A stretch of 64,000 bases of DNA from CAZABP01 sp964483245 (GCA_964483245.1 CAZABP010000001.1:1-64000); one strand, 5' to 3'; positions 50,136 to 59,358 are shown, numbered from the stretch's first letter. The notes: generated by a model from the letters alone, not told the origin. A program made the numbers and translations.

Positions 50136-51244
50136 CCGAAGAACGCCTCGACCGCGACGCAGACCTGTTCGATCTCATCCTCGGCCAGCTCGTGCGAGAT
50201 CGGCAGCGACAGCACCTCGCTGGCCAGCCGCTCGGTGACCGGGAGATCGCCCGGCCGGTAACCGAGGTCGACATCGAGCGGCTGCGGATGCGGCGGCACC
50301 GGATAGTGGAGTCCGGTCTGGATCCCGCGCGCGCGCAGGAACCGGGCGAGTTCGTCACGCTGCGGCGTGCGCACGACGAACAGATGGAACACGTGTTCAC
50401 CGGGACCGGGATCCGGCACGCGCAGATCCCCGACCCCCAGCAGCCGGCGCCGGTACAGGTCGGCGAACGCGCGCCGCCGCCGGTTCCAGGCGTCGAGGTG
50501 ACGCAGCTTCACGGCGAGCACGACCGCCTGGATCGTGTCGAGCTTGCTGTTCGGAGCCAGCGCACGCACCTCGTACTTCCCGCGCTTGCCGAGGTTGCGC
50601 AGCATCCGGAGCTTCGCGTCGAGGTACGGATCGTCGGTCGTCACGGCGCCGGCGTCGCCGAACGCGCCGAGGTTCTTGCTCGGATGGAAGCTGAACGCGC
50701 CAGCCCGCCCGAGCGCACCGGCGCGGCGCCCACGCAGGTCGCGCGCCCCGTGCGCCTGCGCCGCGTCCTCGACCATTGCGATCCGGGTCCCGCGCACCAC
50801 CGCGTCGAGCGCAGCCATCGCGCAGGTCCGGCCGTACAGGTGCACCGGGATCACGGCGCGCGTGCGCGGCCCGATCGCGTCGGCGACACGCTGCGGGTCG
50901 ATCGTCATCGATTCCGGATCCGGCTCGACGAGCACGGGACGGGCACCGGCGGCGACGATCGCAGTCACCGTCGCGATGAACGTGTTGGCCGCGGTGATGA
51001 CCTCGTCCCCCGGCCCGATTCCGAGCGCACGCAGCGTCAGCAGCAATGCGTCGGTCCCGCTGTTGACACCCACCGCATGCGCGGTGCCGGTGTGGCTCGC
51101 GAACGCCCGCTCGAAGGCCGCGACCGGCTCGCCGAGCACCGGGTCTTCGTGCAGGAACGCCCGCTCCAACGCCGGTCCGAGCTCCGGCCAGAGCTCGGCG
51201 TACTGCCGCGCATAGAGCTTCGTGGGTACCGCAGGCATCGTCAT
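50132..51244 (-). CDS. DegT/DnrJ/EryC1-family PLP aminotransferase
   Basis: 370 residues with all family hallmarks: NSGTDALLLTLRALGIGPGD, ITAANTFIATVTAI, MVEDAAQAHGA (Asp160) and the PLP lysine K190 in FSFHPSKNLGAFGDAGA. These enzymes transaminate keto-sugars or ketocyclitols. With the cyclase at 53296-54456 it could make an aminocyclitol, as in aminoglycoside and validamycin-type pathways; a plain 3-amino sugar is the alternative. Start chosen at ATG 51244 for its overlap with the ROK gene. Confidence 0.92.
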   Translation of the reverse strand: MTMPAVPTKLYARQYAELWPELGPALERAFLHEDPVLGEPVAAFERAFASHTGTAHAVGVNSGTDALLLTLRALGIGPGDEVITAANTFIATVTAIVAAGARPVLVEPDPESMTIDPQRVADAIGPRTRAVIPVHLYGRTCAMAALDAVVRGTRIAMVEDAAQAHGARDLRGRRAGALGRAGAFSFHPSKNLGAFGDAGAVTTDDPYLDAKLRMLRNLGKRGKYEVRALAPNSKLDTIQAVVLAVKLRHLDAWNRRRRAFADLYRRRLLGVGDLRVPDPGPGEHVFHLFVVRTPQRDELARFLRARGIQTGLHYPVPPHPQPLDVDLGYRPGDLPVTERLASEVLSLPISHELAEDEIEQVCVAVEAFFG

Positions 51245-52149
51245 CGGAGCAGTTCCTCGCGCGCCAGCACGGCGGCGCCGAAGGCACCGGTGCGCGGCCC
51301 GAGCAGACACGGCTCGAGCTGCAGCCCGTCGCGTGCCCGCGCGAACGTGCGCTGGCGCACCTCGTCCCGCACGGCTGCCAGATACTCGTCGCCGAGCGCC
51401 AACACGCCACCCATCAGCGCGACCCGGTGCGGATTGAACGCCATGACCAGGTTCGCGATCCCCGCGCCCAGCGCGCGGGCACCGGACTCGATCGCTTCGC
51501 GCGCGCCCGCGTCGCCGGCCGCGGCCGCCGCGGCGACCTGCTCGAGCGTCGGCGCGCCCGCGGACTGCGACGGCCGCGCAGCGCGTGCGGCGATCGCCGT
51601 CCCGGAAGCGAGGGTGTTCAGGCAGCCGCGGTTGCCGCACGCATGTCCGTCGCCGCGCCAGTCGATCGTCATGTTGCCGAACTCGCACGCAGCGCCCGTC
51701 GCGCCGCGCAGCACATGGCCAGCCAACACGGCGGCACCGCCGATGCCGGTGCCGACCGTCAACACGAGCAGGTGCAATCCGGGTGGCCGCCCGAGCGCGA
51801 CGAACTCACCGATGCCGGCCGCCGTCGCATCGTTGTCGAGGACCACCGGCGCAGCGCAGCATTCGGCGAGCGCGGCGCGCAGCGCAAAGCCACCGAACTC
51901 CGGCAGGATCACCGAGCTGTCGACAAGACCCGTCGCGGCGTCGACCAGTCCGGCGAAACCGACGCCGACCGCCGCAGCGCGGCCGTGCGCGATCGCGAGC
52001 TCGCCGACCTCGGCCGCGATCGCGGCGACGGCCGTCTCCGGATCGCGCGGCGTCGCAATCCGCCGCTCGCCGACGCAGCTCCCATCCGCCGCGAACTGCA
52101 CGACCAGGGTCTTGGTCCCGCCCAGATCGACACCGATCACCGCGCTCAC
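51241..52149 (-). CDS. ROK-family sugar/cyclitol kinase with altered substrate site
   Basis: 302 residues. ATP site DLGGTKT (8-14), catalytic DNDATAAGIGE (Asp107), TVGTGIGGA and the zinc-loop region are present. Residues that grip glucose differ: the usual EFGHM is EFGNM (Asn159 for His) and the usual GCLE is GCLN (Asn178 for Glu). The CxCG zinc motif reads HACG. The kinase is thus likely active but not on glucose. ROK kinases ValC and AcbM phosphorylate C7-cyclitols, so a cyclitol substrate is plausible here. GTG start, coupled. Confidence 0.85.
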   Translation of the reverse strand: MSAVIGVDLGGTKTLVVQFAADGSCVGERRIATPRDPETAVAAIAAEVGELAIAHGRAAAVGVGFAGLVDAATGLVDSSVILPEFGGFALRAALAECCAAPVVLDNDATAAGIGEFVALGRPPGLHLLVLTVGTGIGGAAVLAGHVLRGATGAACEFGNMTIDWRGDGHACGNRGCLNTLASGTAIAARAARPSQSAGAPTLEQVAAAAAAGDAGAREAIESGARALGAGIANLVMAFNPHRVALMGGVLALGDEYLAAVRDEVRQRTFARARDGLQLEPCLLGPRTGAFGAAVLAREELLR

Positions 52150-52913
52150 GGCACGATCCCCCAGCGCAGCACGGCGCTCTGCAGCTCGTCCGCGCGCAGG
52201 CCGAACGCGATCGGGTCGTCCGCCAGCAGGCGCTCGGCCACCACCAGATCCGCCGACGTGTTGACGTCGATCCAGGCAGCGCCGTGGTCGTGCGCGACCA
52301 CGCGCAGCCGCGCGGCGATCGCCCGCTGCACCAGCTCCGGCAGCGGCAGCCAGCCGGCCGGCCCGACCAGCTCGCGCACGCGGCGGCCGACGACGTAGGT
52401 GCCGGACGAGATCCGGTACCGCTTGATCGGCTTCTCGACGTAGTCGGTGACGCGTTCGTCCCCGTCCACGAGGACCTCACCGAGCTCCAGCCGCCGGCTC
52501 TCCCAGTGCGTCGCGATCGTCATGTCGGCGCGACGCTCGGCGTGCACGCGGCCGAGCATCCCCAGGTCGATTCCGGACAGCAGATCGGCGTTGACCACGA
52601 GCACGTCGCCCGGCACCGCGGCCAGCAGCGCGAGCGCACCGGCCGTGCCGAGCGGCAGCTGCTCGCGATGGCAACGCAGGCTGCGGAAGTCCGGCGTGGC
52701 GTCGCGCGCGAGATGCTCTTCGATCTCGGCGGCGCGATGGCGCAGCGCCAGGTGCACGTCCTCGACACCGTGGCGACGGAGCTGCCGCAGCACCAACGAC
52801 AACAGCGGCATCCCGCGCACGCGCACCAGCGGCTTCGGGACGTCGGCATGCGTCGCCGCCATCCGCGTGCCCTGCCCGCCGGCCAGCACCAGTGCCGTCG
52901 AAGGCGCGGTCAT
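52146..52913 (-). CDS. sugar-1-phosphate-type nucleotidyltransferase
   Basis: 255 residues of the NTP_transferase family: LVLAGGQGTRM (pyrophosphorylase signature), DVPKPLVRVRG, LPLGTAGALALLAAVPGDVL, VVNADLL (metal Asp) and YVEKPIKRYRISSGTYVV. It would activate a sugar or cyclitol phosphate as an NDP derivative, as ValB or AcbR do in C7-cyclitol pathways. The transferase that uses such a donor is not inside the operon; the convergent GT4 gene is a candidate. Confidence 0.9.
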   Translation of the reverse strand: MTAPSTALVLAGGQGTRMAATHADVPKPLVRVRGMPLLSLVLRQLRRHGVEDVHLALRHRAAEIEEHLARDATPDFRSLRCHREQLPLGTAGALALLAAVPGDVLVVNADLLSGIDLGMLGRVHAERRADMTIATHWESRRLELGEVLVDGDERVTDYVEKPIKRYRISSGTYVVGRRVRELVGPAGWLPLPELVQRAIAARLRVVAHDHGAAWIDVNTSADLVVAERLLADDPIAFGLRADELQSAVLRWGIVP

Positions 52914-53299
52914 GCCCTGGCTCCGCGCGAGCCGAGCGCGACCTCGACGACGAACAGCCGCAGCGGCACGTCGCCGTCGTTGGTCAGCCCATGTTCCCCG
53001 CCGGGGCGGTTGATCACGACACTGCCAGGTCCGACGCGCAGTTCTTCACCGTCGCGCTGCAGGCACCCCGAACCCTCGAGCACGAGGTACAGCTCCTCGT
53101 CGTCGCCATGCCGATGCGTGCCGATCGAGGTGCCGGGTGGCAGCACCGCGTAGTCGACGAACCGCCAAGGTCCGGCGAAGTCGGCCGCCGTGTACAGCCG
53201 ATGGAACCCGATCTCACCGGTGCCGCCGTGCGCGCACACCTGCGCCAGCACAAGTTCGCCGAGTCGCTTGACCGGCAGCGGAGCACGCGTCGCCGTCAC
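52910..53299 (-). CDS. cupin-domain protein
   Basis: 129 residues, single cupin barrel: GTSIGTHRHGDDEELYLVLE, with His/His/Glu ligands, then VGPGSVVINRPGGEHGL. This may be a sugar-phosphate isomerase/epimerase-like or sensory cupin. GTG start overlapping the cyclase stop. Confidence 0.85.
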   Translation of the reverse strand: MTATRAPLPVKRLGELVLAQVCAHGGTGEIGFHRLYTAADFAGPWRFVDYAVLPPGTSIGTHRHGDDEELYLVLEGSGCLQRDGEELRVGPGSVVINRPGGEHGLTNDGDVPLRLFVVEVALGSRGARA

Positions 53300-54456
53300 A
53301 CGAGCTCCCGCCAGTCGAGGCCTTCGCGCCGGCGCTGTGCGAGCTGCTCATAGCGCTCGAATGCGAGCACGATCGTCCCCTCGTCCAGGTCGCGCTCGAT
53401 CTGCGTCGCTCCGATCCCGGCCGGCAACACGAACAGCAGCTCGTTGCCGCGGATCAGCCGCACGCAGCGCAGCCGCGCCACGATCGACGCCGGCACCAAG
53501 GGCCCGACGCAGCCGATCAGGTCGTACGCGTCCAACAACCCGAACAACCGCAGCGCGTCCTCCCGCCCGATCGTGCCGCTGCGCCGCGCGATCAGCGTCG
53601 CGACGCCCATGCCGATGGCGACCGCTTCGCCGTGCCGGACGTCCTGGTACGCGTAATCGGTCTCGATCGGATGTCCGAGCGTGTGTCCGAAGTTCAGCGG
53701 CCGGCGCAGATCGCACTCGTACGGATCGCGCGCGATCAGCTCCATCTTGACCTTCGCGGCGAGCCAGCAGGCGCGGTTCAGCACCGCCGGCTCCCGCATG
53801 CACAGCGCCGGCTGCTCCCGTTCGAGCAGCCCGAACAGCTCGGGGCTCGCGATCACGCCGACCTTGATCGCCTCGGCGATCCCGCTGCGGAAATCGCGCG
53901 CGCTGACCGTGCCGATCAGCTCGGCATCGGCACCGACGTGCGACGGATGATGGAACGCGCCGATGATGTTCTTGGCGTGCGTCGAGTTGACGGCGACCTT
54001 GCCGCCGACCGCGGCATCCACCTGCCCGATCAGCGACGTCGCGAAGTTCACATACCGGATCCCACGCATGTAGGTCGCCGCGACGAACCCGCCGAGATCC
54101 GACACGACGCCACCGCCGAAGTTGATCAGGATCCCGCGGCGGTCGAGCCCGAGCTCGATCAGCTGGTGCAACACGCTCTCGTACCGCGCGACGCTCTTGC
54201 TGGATTCCCCTTCACGCACCGTGATGAAGCGCGGCACGTAGCCGGCGGCGAGCAGGCTCTGCTCGAACGTGGCGCCATACAGCCCATGCACCCGGGCATC
54301 GGTCAGCACGACCGCCGCGGCGAGGCCGCATTGCTCGCGCAGCGCCTCCCCATAGCGGCGCAGCAGGCCGGGTTCGTAGAGCGCCTGGTACGAGGCGTCC
54401 CGCGAAACGCGGACGTCGAAGGCAGATCCTCGTTGGACGCTCGTCGCCGGGTGCAT
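53296..54456 (-). CDS. sugar-phosphate cyclase (dehydroquinate-synthase-like)
   Basis: 386 residues, first gene of the operon. NAD site GGGVVSDLGGF; zinc ligands E195 (SGIAEAIKVG), H258 (NFGHTLGH) and H275 (RHGEAVAIGM); catalytic K153, K162/N163, K198. The GHT motif follows the DHQS pattern and lacks the HAYGHTWSP of valiolone synthases, yet TSLIGQVDAAVGGKVAVN leans toward the other cyclases. It may thus be a DHQS paralogue, an amino-DHQS, a DOI-synthase-like enzyme or a new subfamily. Context (aminotransferase, kinase, nucleotidyltransferase) favours secondary cyclitol synthesis over the shikimate pathway. Start set at ATG 54456; no strong SD; the frame is open further upstream. Confidence 0.85.
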   Translation of the reverse strand: MHPATSVQRGSAFDVRVSRDASYQALYEPGLLRRYGEALREQCGLAAAVVLTDARVHGLYGATFEQSLLAAGYVPRFITVREGESSKSVARYESVLHQLIELGLDRRGILINFGGGVVSDLGGFVAATYMRGIRYVNFATSLIGQVDAAVGGKVAVNSTHAKNIIGAFHHPSHVGADAELIGTVSARDFRSGIAEAIKVGVIASPELFGLLEREQPALCMREPAVLNRACWLAAKVKMELIARDPYECDLRRPLNFGHTLGHPIETDYAYQDVRHGEAVAIGMGVATLIARRSGTIGREDALRLFGLLDAYDLIGCVGPLVPASIVARLRCVRLIRGNELLFVLPAGIGATQIERDLDEGTIVLAFERYEQLAQRRREGLDWRELV

Positions 54457-54624
54457 GGGCTCGGGAGGGGAGCGTGCCGGACGCAAACGCAATACCGGAG
54501 CAGTGGACGCACCGGCGGCGCGCGCAAACGCGGCTGGCACACGATCCGCAGCCACCAGCGTGTCGCGTTTCCGACGCCAGCGCCGTCGGACCGACGGCCG
54601 GGGCACCCGACGCTCAGGACCGTG

Positions 54625-57402
54625 TCAGTGCGCGGTCTCGCGGCTGCTGCTGCCCGGCGCGATCCACGACATCAGCTCGGCGTAGTCGACCGGCTTGACC
54701 AGGTGCCCATCGAAGCCGGCCTCCTTGGAGCGGCGGCGATCCTCCTGCTGGCCCCAGCCGGTCAACGCCACGAGCGTGACCTCATGGCCGAGCGCGGAGT
54801 CACGGATCCGCTGTGCGACCTCGTAGCCGTTCAGCTTCGGCAGGCCGATATCGAGCAGGATCAGGTGCGGGGCGAACTCCTGCGCCGTCTCGACCGCCGC
54901 GAGACCGTCGTGCGCGAGCCGCGTCTCGTGGCCCGCGATCCGCAGCAGCATCGCGAGTGACTCGGCGCCGTCCTGGTTGTCGTCGACGACCAACACGCGG
55001 CGCGGCGGCGCATCGGGATCCTGGGGGCCCGGCAACGGCGGCATGCCGTTCGACGCGGCCAGGGTCTGCACCGGCAGACGGACCGTGAACGTGCTGCCGT
55101 GCCCGCTGCCGGCACTCCGCGCCTCGACACGTCCCCCGTGCAGCTCGACGAGCTGCTTGACCAGCGTCAGACCGATTCCGAGCCCACCCTGCGTGCGCTC
55201 GAGCGAGCGGTCCCCCTGCTCGAAGATCTCGAACACACGCGGCAGCAACGCCGGTTCGATCCCGATCCCGTTGTCGCGCACGGTGACCGTGACCTCGCTG
55301 TGGCTGCGCTGCACGATCAGCTCGATCCGGCCGCCGGGCGGCGTGTACTTGCACGCATTGTTCAACAGGTTGCTGAACACCTGCGCGAGCCGGACCGGAT
55401 CTCCATCGAGCCGGATCGGTTCCGGTGGCAGTTCCACCAGGATGGCGTGACCGGCTTCGTCGGCGAGCGGCTGGGAGGCCTCGATCGCCTGCCCGACGAT
55501 CTCAGCCAGGTCGACCTGCTGCCGGCGCAGCTCCAACGCGTTGCGTGTGATCCGGGACACATCGAGCAGGTCGTCGATCAGGCGCTGCATCAGCGTGACC
55601 TGCCGGCCCATCGTGTCGCGTGCGACGGCGAGCAAGGCGGCGTCGGCGCCGGCGCGCTTCATCAGCTCGAGCGAGTTGCGGATCGGTGCCAGCGGATTGC
55701 GCAGCTCGTGGGCCAACGTCGCCAGGAACTCGTCCTTGCGCCGATCCGCTTCCTGGAGCTGCTGCTCGACACGCCGCCGCTCGGTGATGTTGACGATCGC
55801 GGCGACCAGGCCGACGACGCTCCCCTGTTCGTCGTGCTCCGGCGCATACGCGCAGCGCATGAACTGCGGCGTGCCCGCCTTGAACTGCACCTCGACGTCG
55901 AACTCGACCGCCCGGCCCGACAGCGTTTCGGCCATGCGCTCCCGGATCGTCGCGTAGGCCGCTTCGCCGAGCACCTCCGCGACGTGCTTGCCGGCGATCG
56001 CTTCCGGCGTCGTGCCGAACCGCTCCGCGTACGGCCGGTTGACGAATTTGAACCGGCCGTGCACATCGCAGTGCGCGATCAGCACCGGCGCATGGTTCGT
56101 GATCAGCCGCATCTGCCGCTCCGCGTTCGCGAGCGCCTCGACCGCCTGCTTCTGCGCCGTGATGTCCGTATTGGTGCCGAACCAGCGCAGCACCCGGCCG
56201 TCTGCGTCGCGGATCGGCAGCGCCCGCGACAGGAACCAGCGGTACTCGCCGTCCTTGCTGCGGAGCGGGAACGTGTCTTCCCACGGTTCGCCGGTGTCCC
56301 ACGACCGCTGCACGCGCGCGGCGACGCGCTCCACGTGATCGGGATGGTGGACCTGTTTCCAACCCCCGCCCTGCATCTGCTCGAGCGTGGTCCCGGTGTA
56401 GTCGAACCAGCGTTGGTTGTACCAGAACACGCGACCCCGCTCGTCCGCCATCCAGGCGAGCTGCGAGATGTTGTCCGCCATCGTGCGGAACAGCTCGCCG
56501 CTCTCGCGCAGCTCCTGCGCGGCGCGATTCAGCTCCAGCTCGGCGCGCCGGCGCTCACCGAGGTCGCGCAACACGAGCACACAGCCGACCGGGTTCCCTT
56601 CGGAGTCCCGGATCGGCGCGGCACTCGATTCGATCGGCCGTTCCGCACCGTCGCGGCCGAGGATGAGCAGCGGGCGATCCACCAGGTATGCGCTTCCGCT
56701 CGCGAGCACATGCGCAACCAGGTCCGGTTCCTGTGCACGCGTCGCTTCGTCGAGGAACTGGCACACGTGTTCCAGCGGTTGGCCGAGTGCTTCGTGCGGC
56801 GGGCAACCGGTCAGCTCTTCGGCGACCGGGTTCAGGTACTGGATCCGGGCGTGCCGGTCGGTCGCGATGACGGCATCTGCGATGCTGCCCAGCGTCAGTC
56901 GCAACATGTGCCGCCGCGCGCGCACCTCGCGATGCGCGGATCGCATCGCTTCGCCGAGCGCGATGATGCACGCGGACGACAGCAGGTACACGAGCAGTCC
57001 GACCAGGACCTGTTGCCGTTCGAACGCGAAGATCCCGCGCGGCTCCAGGAACCACAGATGGCAGGCGAGATAGCCCACGACCGTGACGAGCAGCGCCGGC
57101 CGATAGCCGCCGAACCAGACCGCCGCGGCGATCGCCGGGAAGATCGTGATGAACGGCGCGTGATCCGCCAGCCACGGGTCGAGCAGGCCGCGCAGACCCA
57201 ACGCGAGAGCGACCGCCAACAGCGCCAGCAGGTACGCGCGGAGGTCGGGTCGGGTGCCGTAACGGGGAGGTAGATCGATCAAGAGGGCAATGCCGGCGAC
57301 TCGCGCCGGGACGTGCACGCGGCCGGCTGCCACCGGGCAACGAGCGCACCGGATCATCACCTCCGGAACAGCCCCCGTGGGCTGCAGATCCTGCAACGGC
57401 AC
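54625..57402 (-). CDS. hybrid sensor histidine kinase
   Basis: 925 residues. N-terminal membrane domain of the KdpD/DUF4118 type (about 52-150, four helices), then three PAS domains (about 165-285, 300-425, 430-550), HisKA with H565 (LATLAHELRNPLAPI), HATPase (NNACKYTPPGG, DNGIGIEP, GGLGIGLTLVKQL) and a C-terminal receiver with Asp851 (LILLDIGLPKLNGYE). No DNA-binding output is fused, so a separate regulator must follow. It ends 168 bp before the cyclase start and is codirectional with the cyclitol operon, which it may control. Start could be later (Met16). Confidence 0.92.
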   Translation of the reverse strand: MPLQDLQPTGAVPEVMIRCARCPVAAGRVHVPARVAGIALLIDLPPRYGTRPDLRAYLLALLAVALALGLRGLLDPWLADHAPFITIFPAIAAAVWFGGYRPALLVTVVGYLACHLWFLEPRGIFAFERQQVLVGLLVYLLSSACIIALGEAMRSAHREVRARRHMLRLTLGSIADAVIATDRHARIQYLNPVAEELTGCPPHEALGQPLEHVCQFLDEATRAQEPDLVAHVLASGSAYLVDRPLLILGRDGAERPIESSAAPIRDSEGNPVGCVLVLRDLGERRRAELELNRAAQELRESGELFRTMADNISQLAWMADERGRVFWYNQRWFDYTGTTLEQMQGGGWKQVHHPDHVERVAARVQRSWDTGEPWEDTFPLRSKDGEYRWFLSRALPIRDADGRVLRWFGTNTDITAQKQAVEALANAERQMRLITNHAPVLIAHCDVHGRFKFVNRPYAERFGTTPEAIAGKHVAEVLGEAAYATIRERMAETLSGRAVEFDVEVQFKAGTPQFMRCAYAPEHDEQGSVVGLVAAIVNITERRRVEQQLQEADRRKDEFLATLAHELRNPLAPIRNSLELMKRAGADAALLAVARDTMGRQVTLMQRLIDDLLDVSRITRNALELRRQQVDLAEIVGQAIEASQPLADEAGHAILVELPPEPIRLDGDPVRLAQVFSNLLNNACKYTPPGGRIELIVQRSHSEVTVTVRDNGIGIEPALLPRVFEIFEQGDRSLERTQGGLGIGLTLVKQLVELHGGRVEARSAGSGHGSTFTVRLPVQTLAASNGMPPLPGPQDPDAPPRRVLVVDDNQDGAESLAMLLRIAGHETRLAHDGLAAVETAQEFAPHLILLDIGLPKLNGYEVAQRIRDSALGHEVTLVALTGWGQQEDRRRSKEAGFDGHLVKPVDYAELMSWIAPGSSSRETAH

Positions 57403-57555
57403 GGCGCCGCCGCCGCCGCGCGCGCCCAGGAACCGCGCAATTCCCGGATCCCGCAGGACTTCCGCCAGACGGCGGCCGCAGTCGCGTTGCGCGCGCCCGG
57501 GCGCCGCCTAGACTCTTCGCCCCCCGATCCTGCCCTGACGCCGCACCCGCACCCC

Positions 57556-58308
57556 ATGGAGATCCTCGTCTGCATCAAGCGCGTCGCCGCGACCGACTCC
57601 AAGATCAAGATCGGCGCCGACGGCAAGTCGATCGACCCGGCCGGCGTCGAGTTCGTGCTGAACCCGTATGACGAGTTCGCAGTCGAGCAGGCGCTGCTGA
57701 CCAAGGAGAAGGTCGGCGCCGGCTCGGTCACGGTCGTGACCCTAGGGTCCTCCGACGCACAGAAGGAGCTGCGCACCTGCCTCGCGATGGGGGCCGACAA
57801 GGCGGTCCTGCTCAAGGACGGAGGCATCCGGCACGACGCCTACAGCACGGCCGCGACGCTGGCCGCCTGGATCCGGACGGTCCCACACGACCTGATCTTC
57901 GTCGGGCGCCAGGCCGTCGACATGGACAACAACCAGCTCGGCCCACGGCTCGCCGCGCTGCTCGGGATCGCCTCGGTCACCGAAGCCGTCAAGCTGACGC
58001 ACGAAGGGGATCACTTCGTCGCCGAGCGCGACATCGAGGGTGGACGTGAGGTCGTCCGCTGCCGCCTGCCCGCCGTGATCTCGACGCAGAAGGGTCTCAA
58101 CGAGCCGCGCTACGCCAGCCTGAAGGGGATCATGGCAGCCAAGAAGAAGCCGCTCGAAGAGGTCGACGTGCCGCGCATCGAGCCGGCGACCGAAGTCGTC
58201 TCGCTGGCGCTGCCGTCCGACCGGCCGCCCGGCAAGGTCTTCACCGACGGAGCGGGCGCGGTCGCGCAGCTCGTCGAAGCCCTCAAGAACGAAGCCAAGG
58301 TCCTCTGA
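57556..58308 (+). CDS. etfB: electron transfer flavoprotein beta subunit
   Basis: 250 residues: MEILVCIKRVAATDSKIKIG, NPYDEFAVEQALLTKE, VGRQAVDMDNNQLGPRLAAL, and the ETF signature EPRYASLKGIMAAKKKPLEE. With EtfA it carries electrons from acyl-CoA dehydrogenases to the quinone pool. ATG 57556 gives the standard N-terminus; etfA follows after 11 bp. Confidence 0.96.
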   Translation: MEILVCIKRVAATDSKIKIGADGKSIDPAGVEFVLNPYDEFAVEQALLTKEKVGAGSVTVVTLGSSDAQKELRTCLAMGADKAVLLKDGGIRHDAYSTAATLAAWIRTVPHDLIFVGRQAVDMDNNQLGPRLAALLGIASVTEAVKLTHEGDHFVAERDIEGGREVVRCRLPAVISTQKGLNEPRYASLKGIMAAKKKPLEEVDVPRIEPATEVVSLALPSDRPPGKVFTDGAGAVAQLVEALKNEAKVL

Positions 58309-58319
58309 GGAGCACGCAG

Positions 58320-59309
58320 ATGGCACAGCCGATCGTCGTTCTCGCCGAGGCCCGCCAAGGCAGGTTGAAGAAGCAGAGTCTCGAAGCACTCGGAGCGGCG
58401 CGCGAGCTCGCGGGCCAGGCCGGCGGCGACGTCGTCGCGATCCTGGCCGGGCATGACCTCGGCGGCGCCGCGCAGGAGCTCGCGAAGGCGGGTGCCACGC
58501 GCGTCGTCGCGCTCGACTCGGCCGCGCTCGCCAACTACAGCGGCGATGGGTACGCCGCGGTGCTGCTGCCGGAGCTGAAGGCGCTCGCGCCGGCCGCCGT
58601 GCTGGCGCCGCACACCGCCCTGGGCAAGGATCTCGTGCCGCGCCTGTCGGCGGCGCTCGACACCGGGCTGCTGTCGGACGTCACCGCGCTGCACTTCGAC
58701 GGCGGTCGGTTCGGCGCTACGAAGCCGGTCTACGCCGGCAAGGCGGCGCTGAAGTCCTTCATGACCAAGGCGCCGTTCATGGCGACGCTGCGACCGAACG
58801 CGTTCGAGGCGAAGCCGGGCCAGGGTGCTGGCAACGTCGAGAGCAAGTCTCCGTCCGCCGATGCCGGCTCGTTCCAGGCAGTCGTGACCGAGATCCTCGC
58901 GGCCGCGAGCGACCGGGTCCCGTTGCAGGAAGCGAAGGTCGTCGTCGCCGGCGGCCGTGGGCTGAAGGGGCCGGAGCACTTCCAGCTGATCGAGGATCTG
59001 GCGGCTGCCTTCGGTCCAGGCGTCGCCGCGGTCGCGGCCTCCCGGGCCGTGGTCGACGCCGGCTGGCGTCCGCACCGCGAGCAGGTCGGGCAGACCGGGA
59101 AGGTCGTCGCGCCGACGCTCTACATCGCAGTCGGCGTCAGCGGCGCGATCCAGCACCTGGCCGGGATGCGCACGTCCCGCTGCATCGTCGCGATCAACAA
59201 GGATGCGGAGGCGCCGATCTTCAAGGTCGCCGACTACGGCATCGTCGGAGACGCGTTCGAGATCGTGCCGGCGCTTGCGCAGGCGATCCGCGCCGCCACG
59301 GCGCACTGA
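58320..59309 (+). CDS. etfA: electron transfer flavoprotein alpha subunit
   Basis: 329 residues. The N-terminal domain is followed by the FAD domain with VVVAGGRGLKGPEHFQLIED, ASRAVVDAGWRPHREQVGQT, TLYIAVGVSGAIQHLAGM and CIVAINKDAEAPIFKVADYG. All FAD contacts typical of EtfA are present. SD GAGGAG precedes the ATG. Partner of EtfB. Confidence 0.96.
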   Translation: MAQPIVVLAEARQGRLKKQSLEALGAARELAGQAGGDVVAILAGHDLGGAAQELAKAGATRVVALDSAALANYSGDGYAAVLLPELKALAPAAVLAPHTALGKDLVPRLSAALDTGLLSDVTALHFDGGRFGATKPVYAGKAALKSFMTKAPFMATLRPNAFEAKPGQGAGNVESKSPSADAGSFQAVVTEILAAASDRVPLQEAKVVVAGGRGLKGPEHFQLIEDLAAAFGPGVAAVAASRAVVDAGWRPHREQVGQTGKVVAPTLYIAVGVSGAIQHLAGMRTSRCIVAINKDAEAPIFKVADYGIVGDAFEIVPALAQAIRAATAH

Positions 59310-59358
59310 ACGCGCCCTGATAGGTTCTGACCGCGGGGCGCCGCCGGCGGAGAAGGGG

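Noticed and set aside
53296..54456. Valiolone synthase (EEVS/EVS) assignment for the cyclase
   Set aside because: The HAYGHTWSP-type motif of those enzymes is absent; the sequence has LNFGHTLGH as in dehydroquinate synthase.
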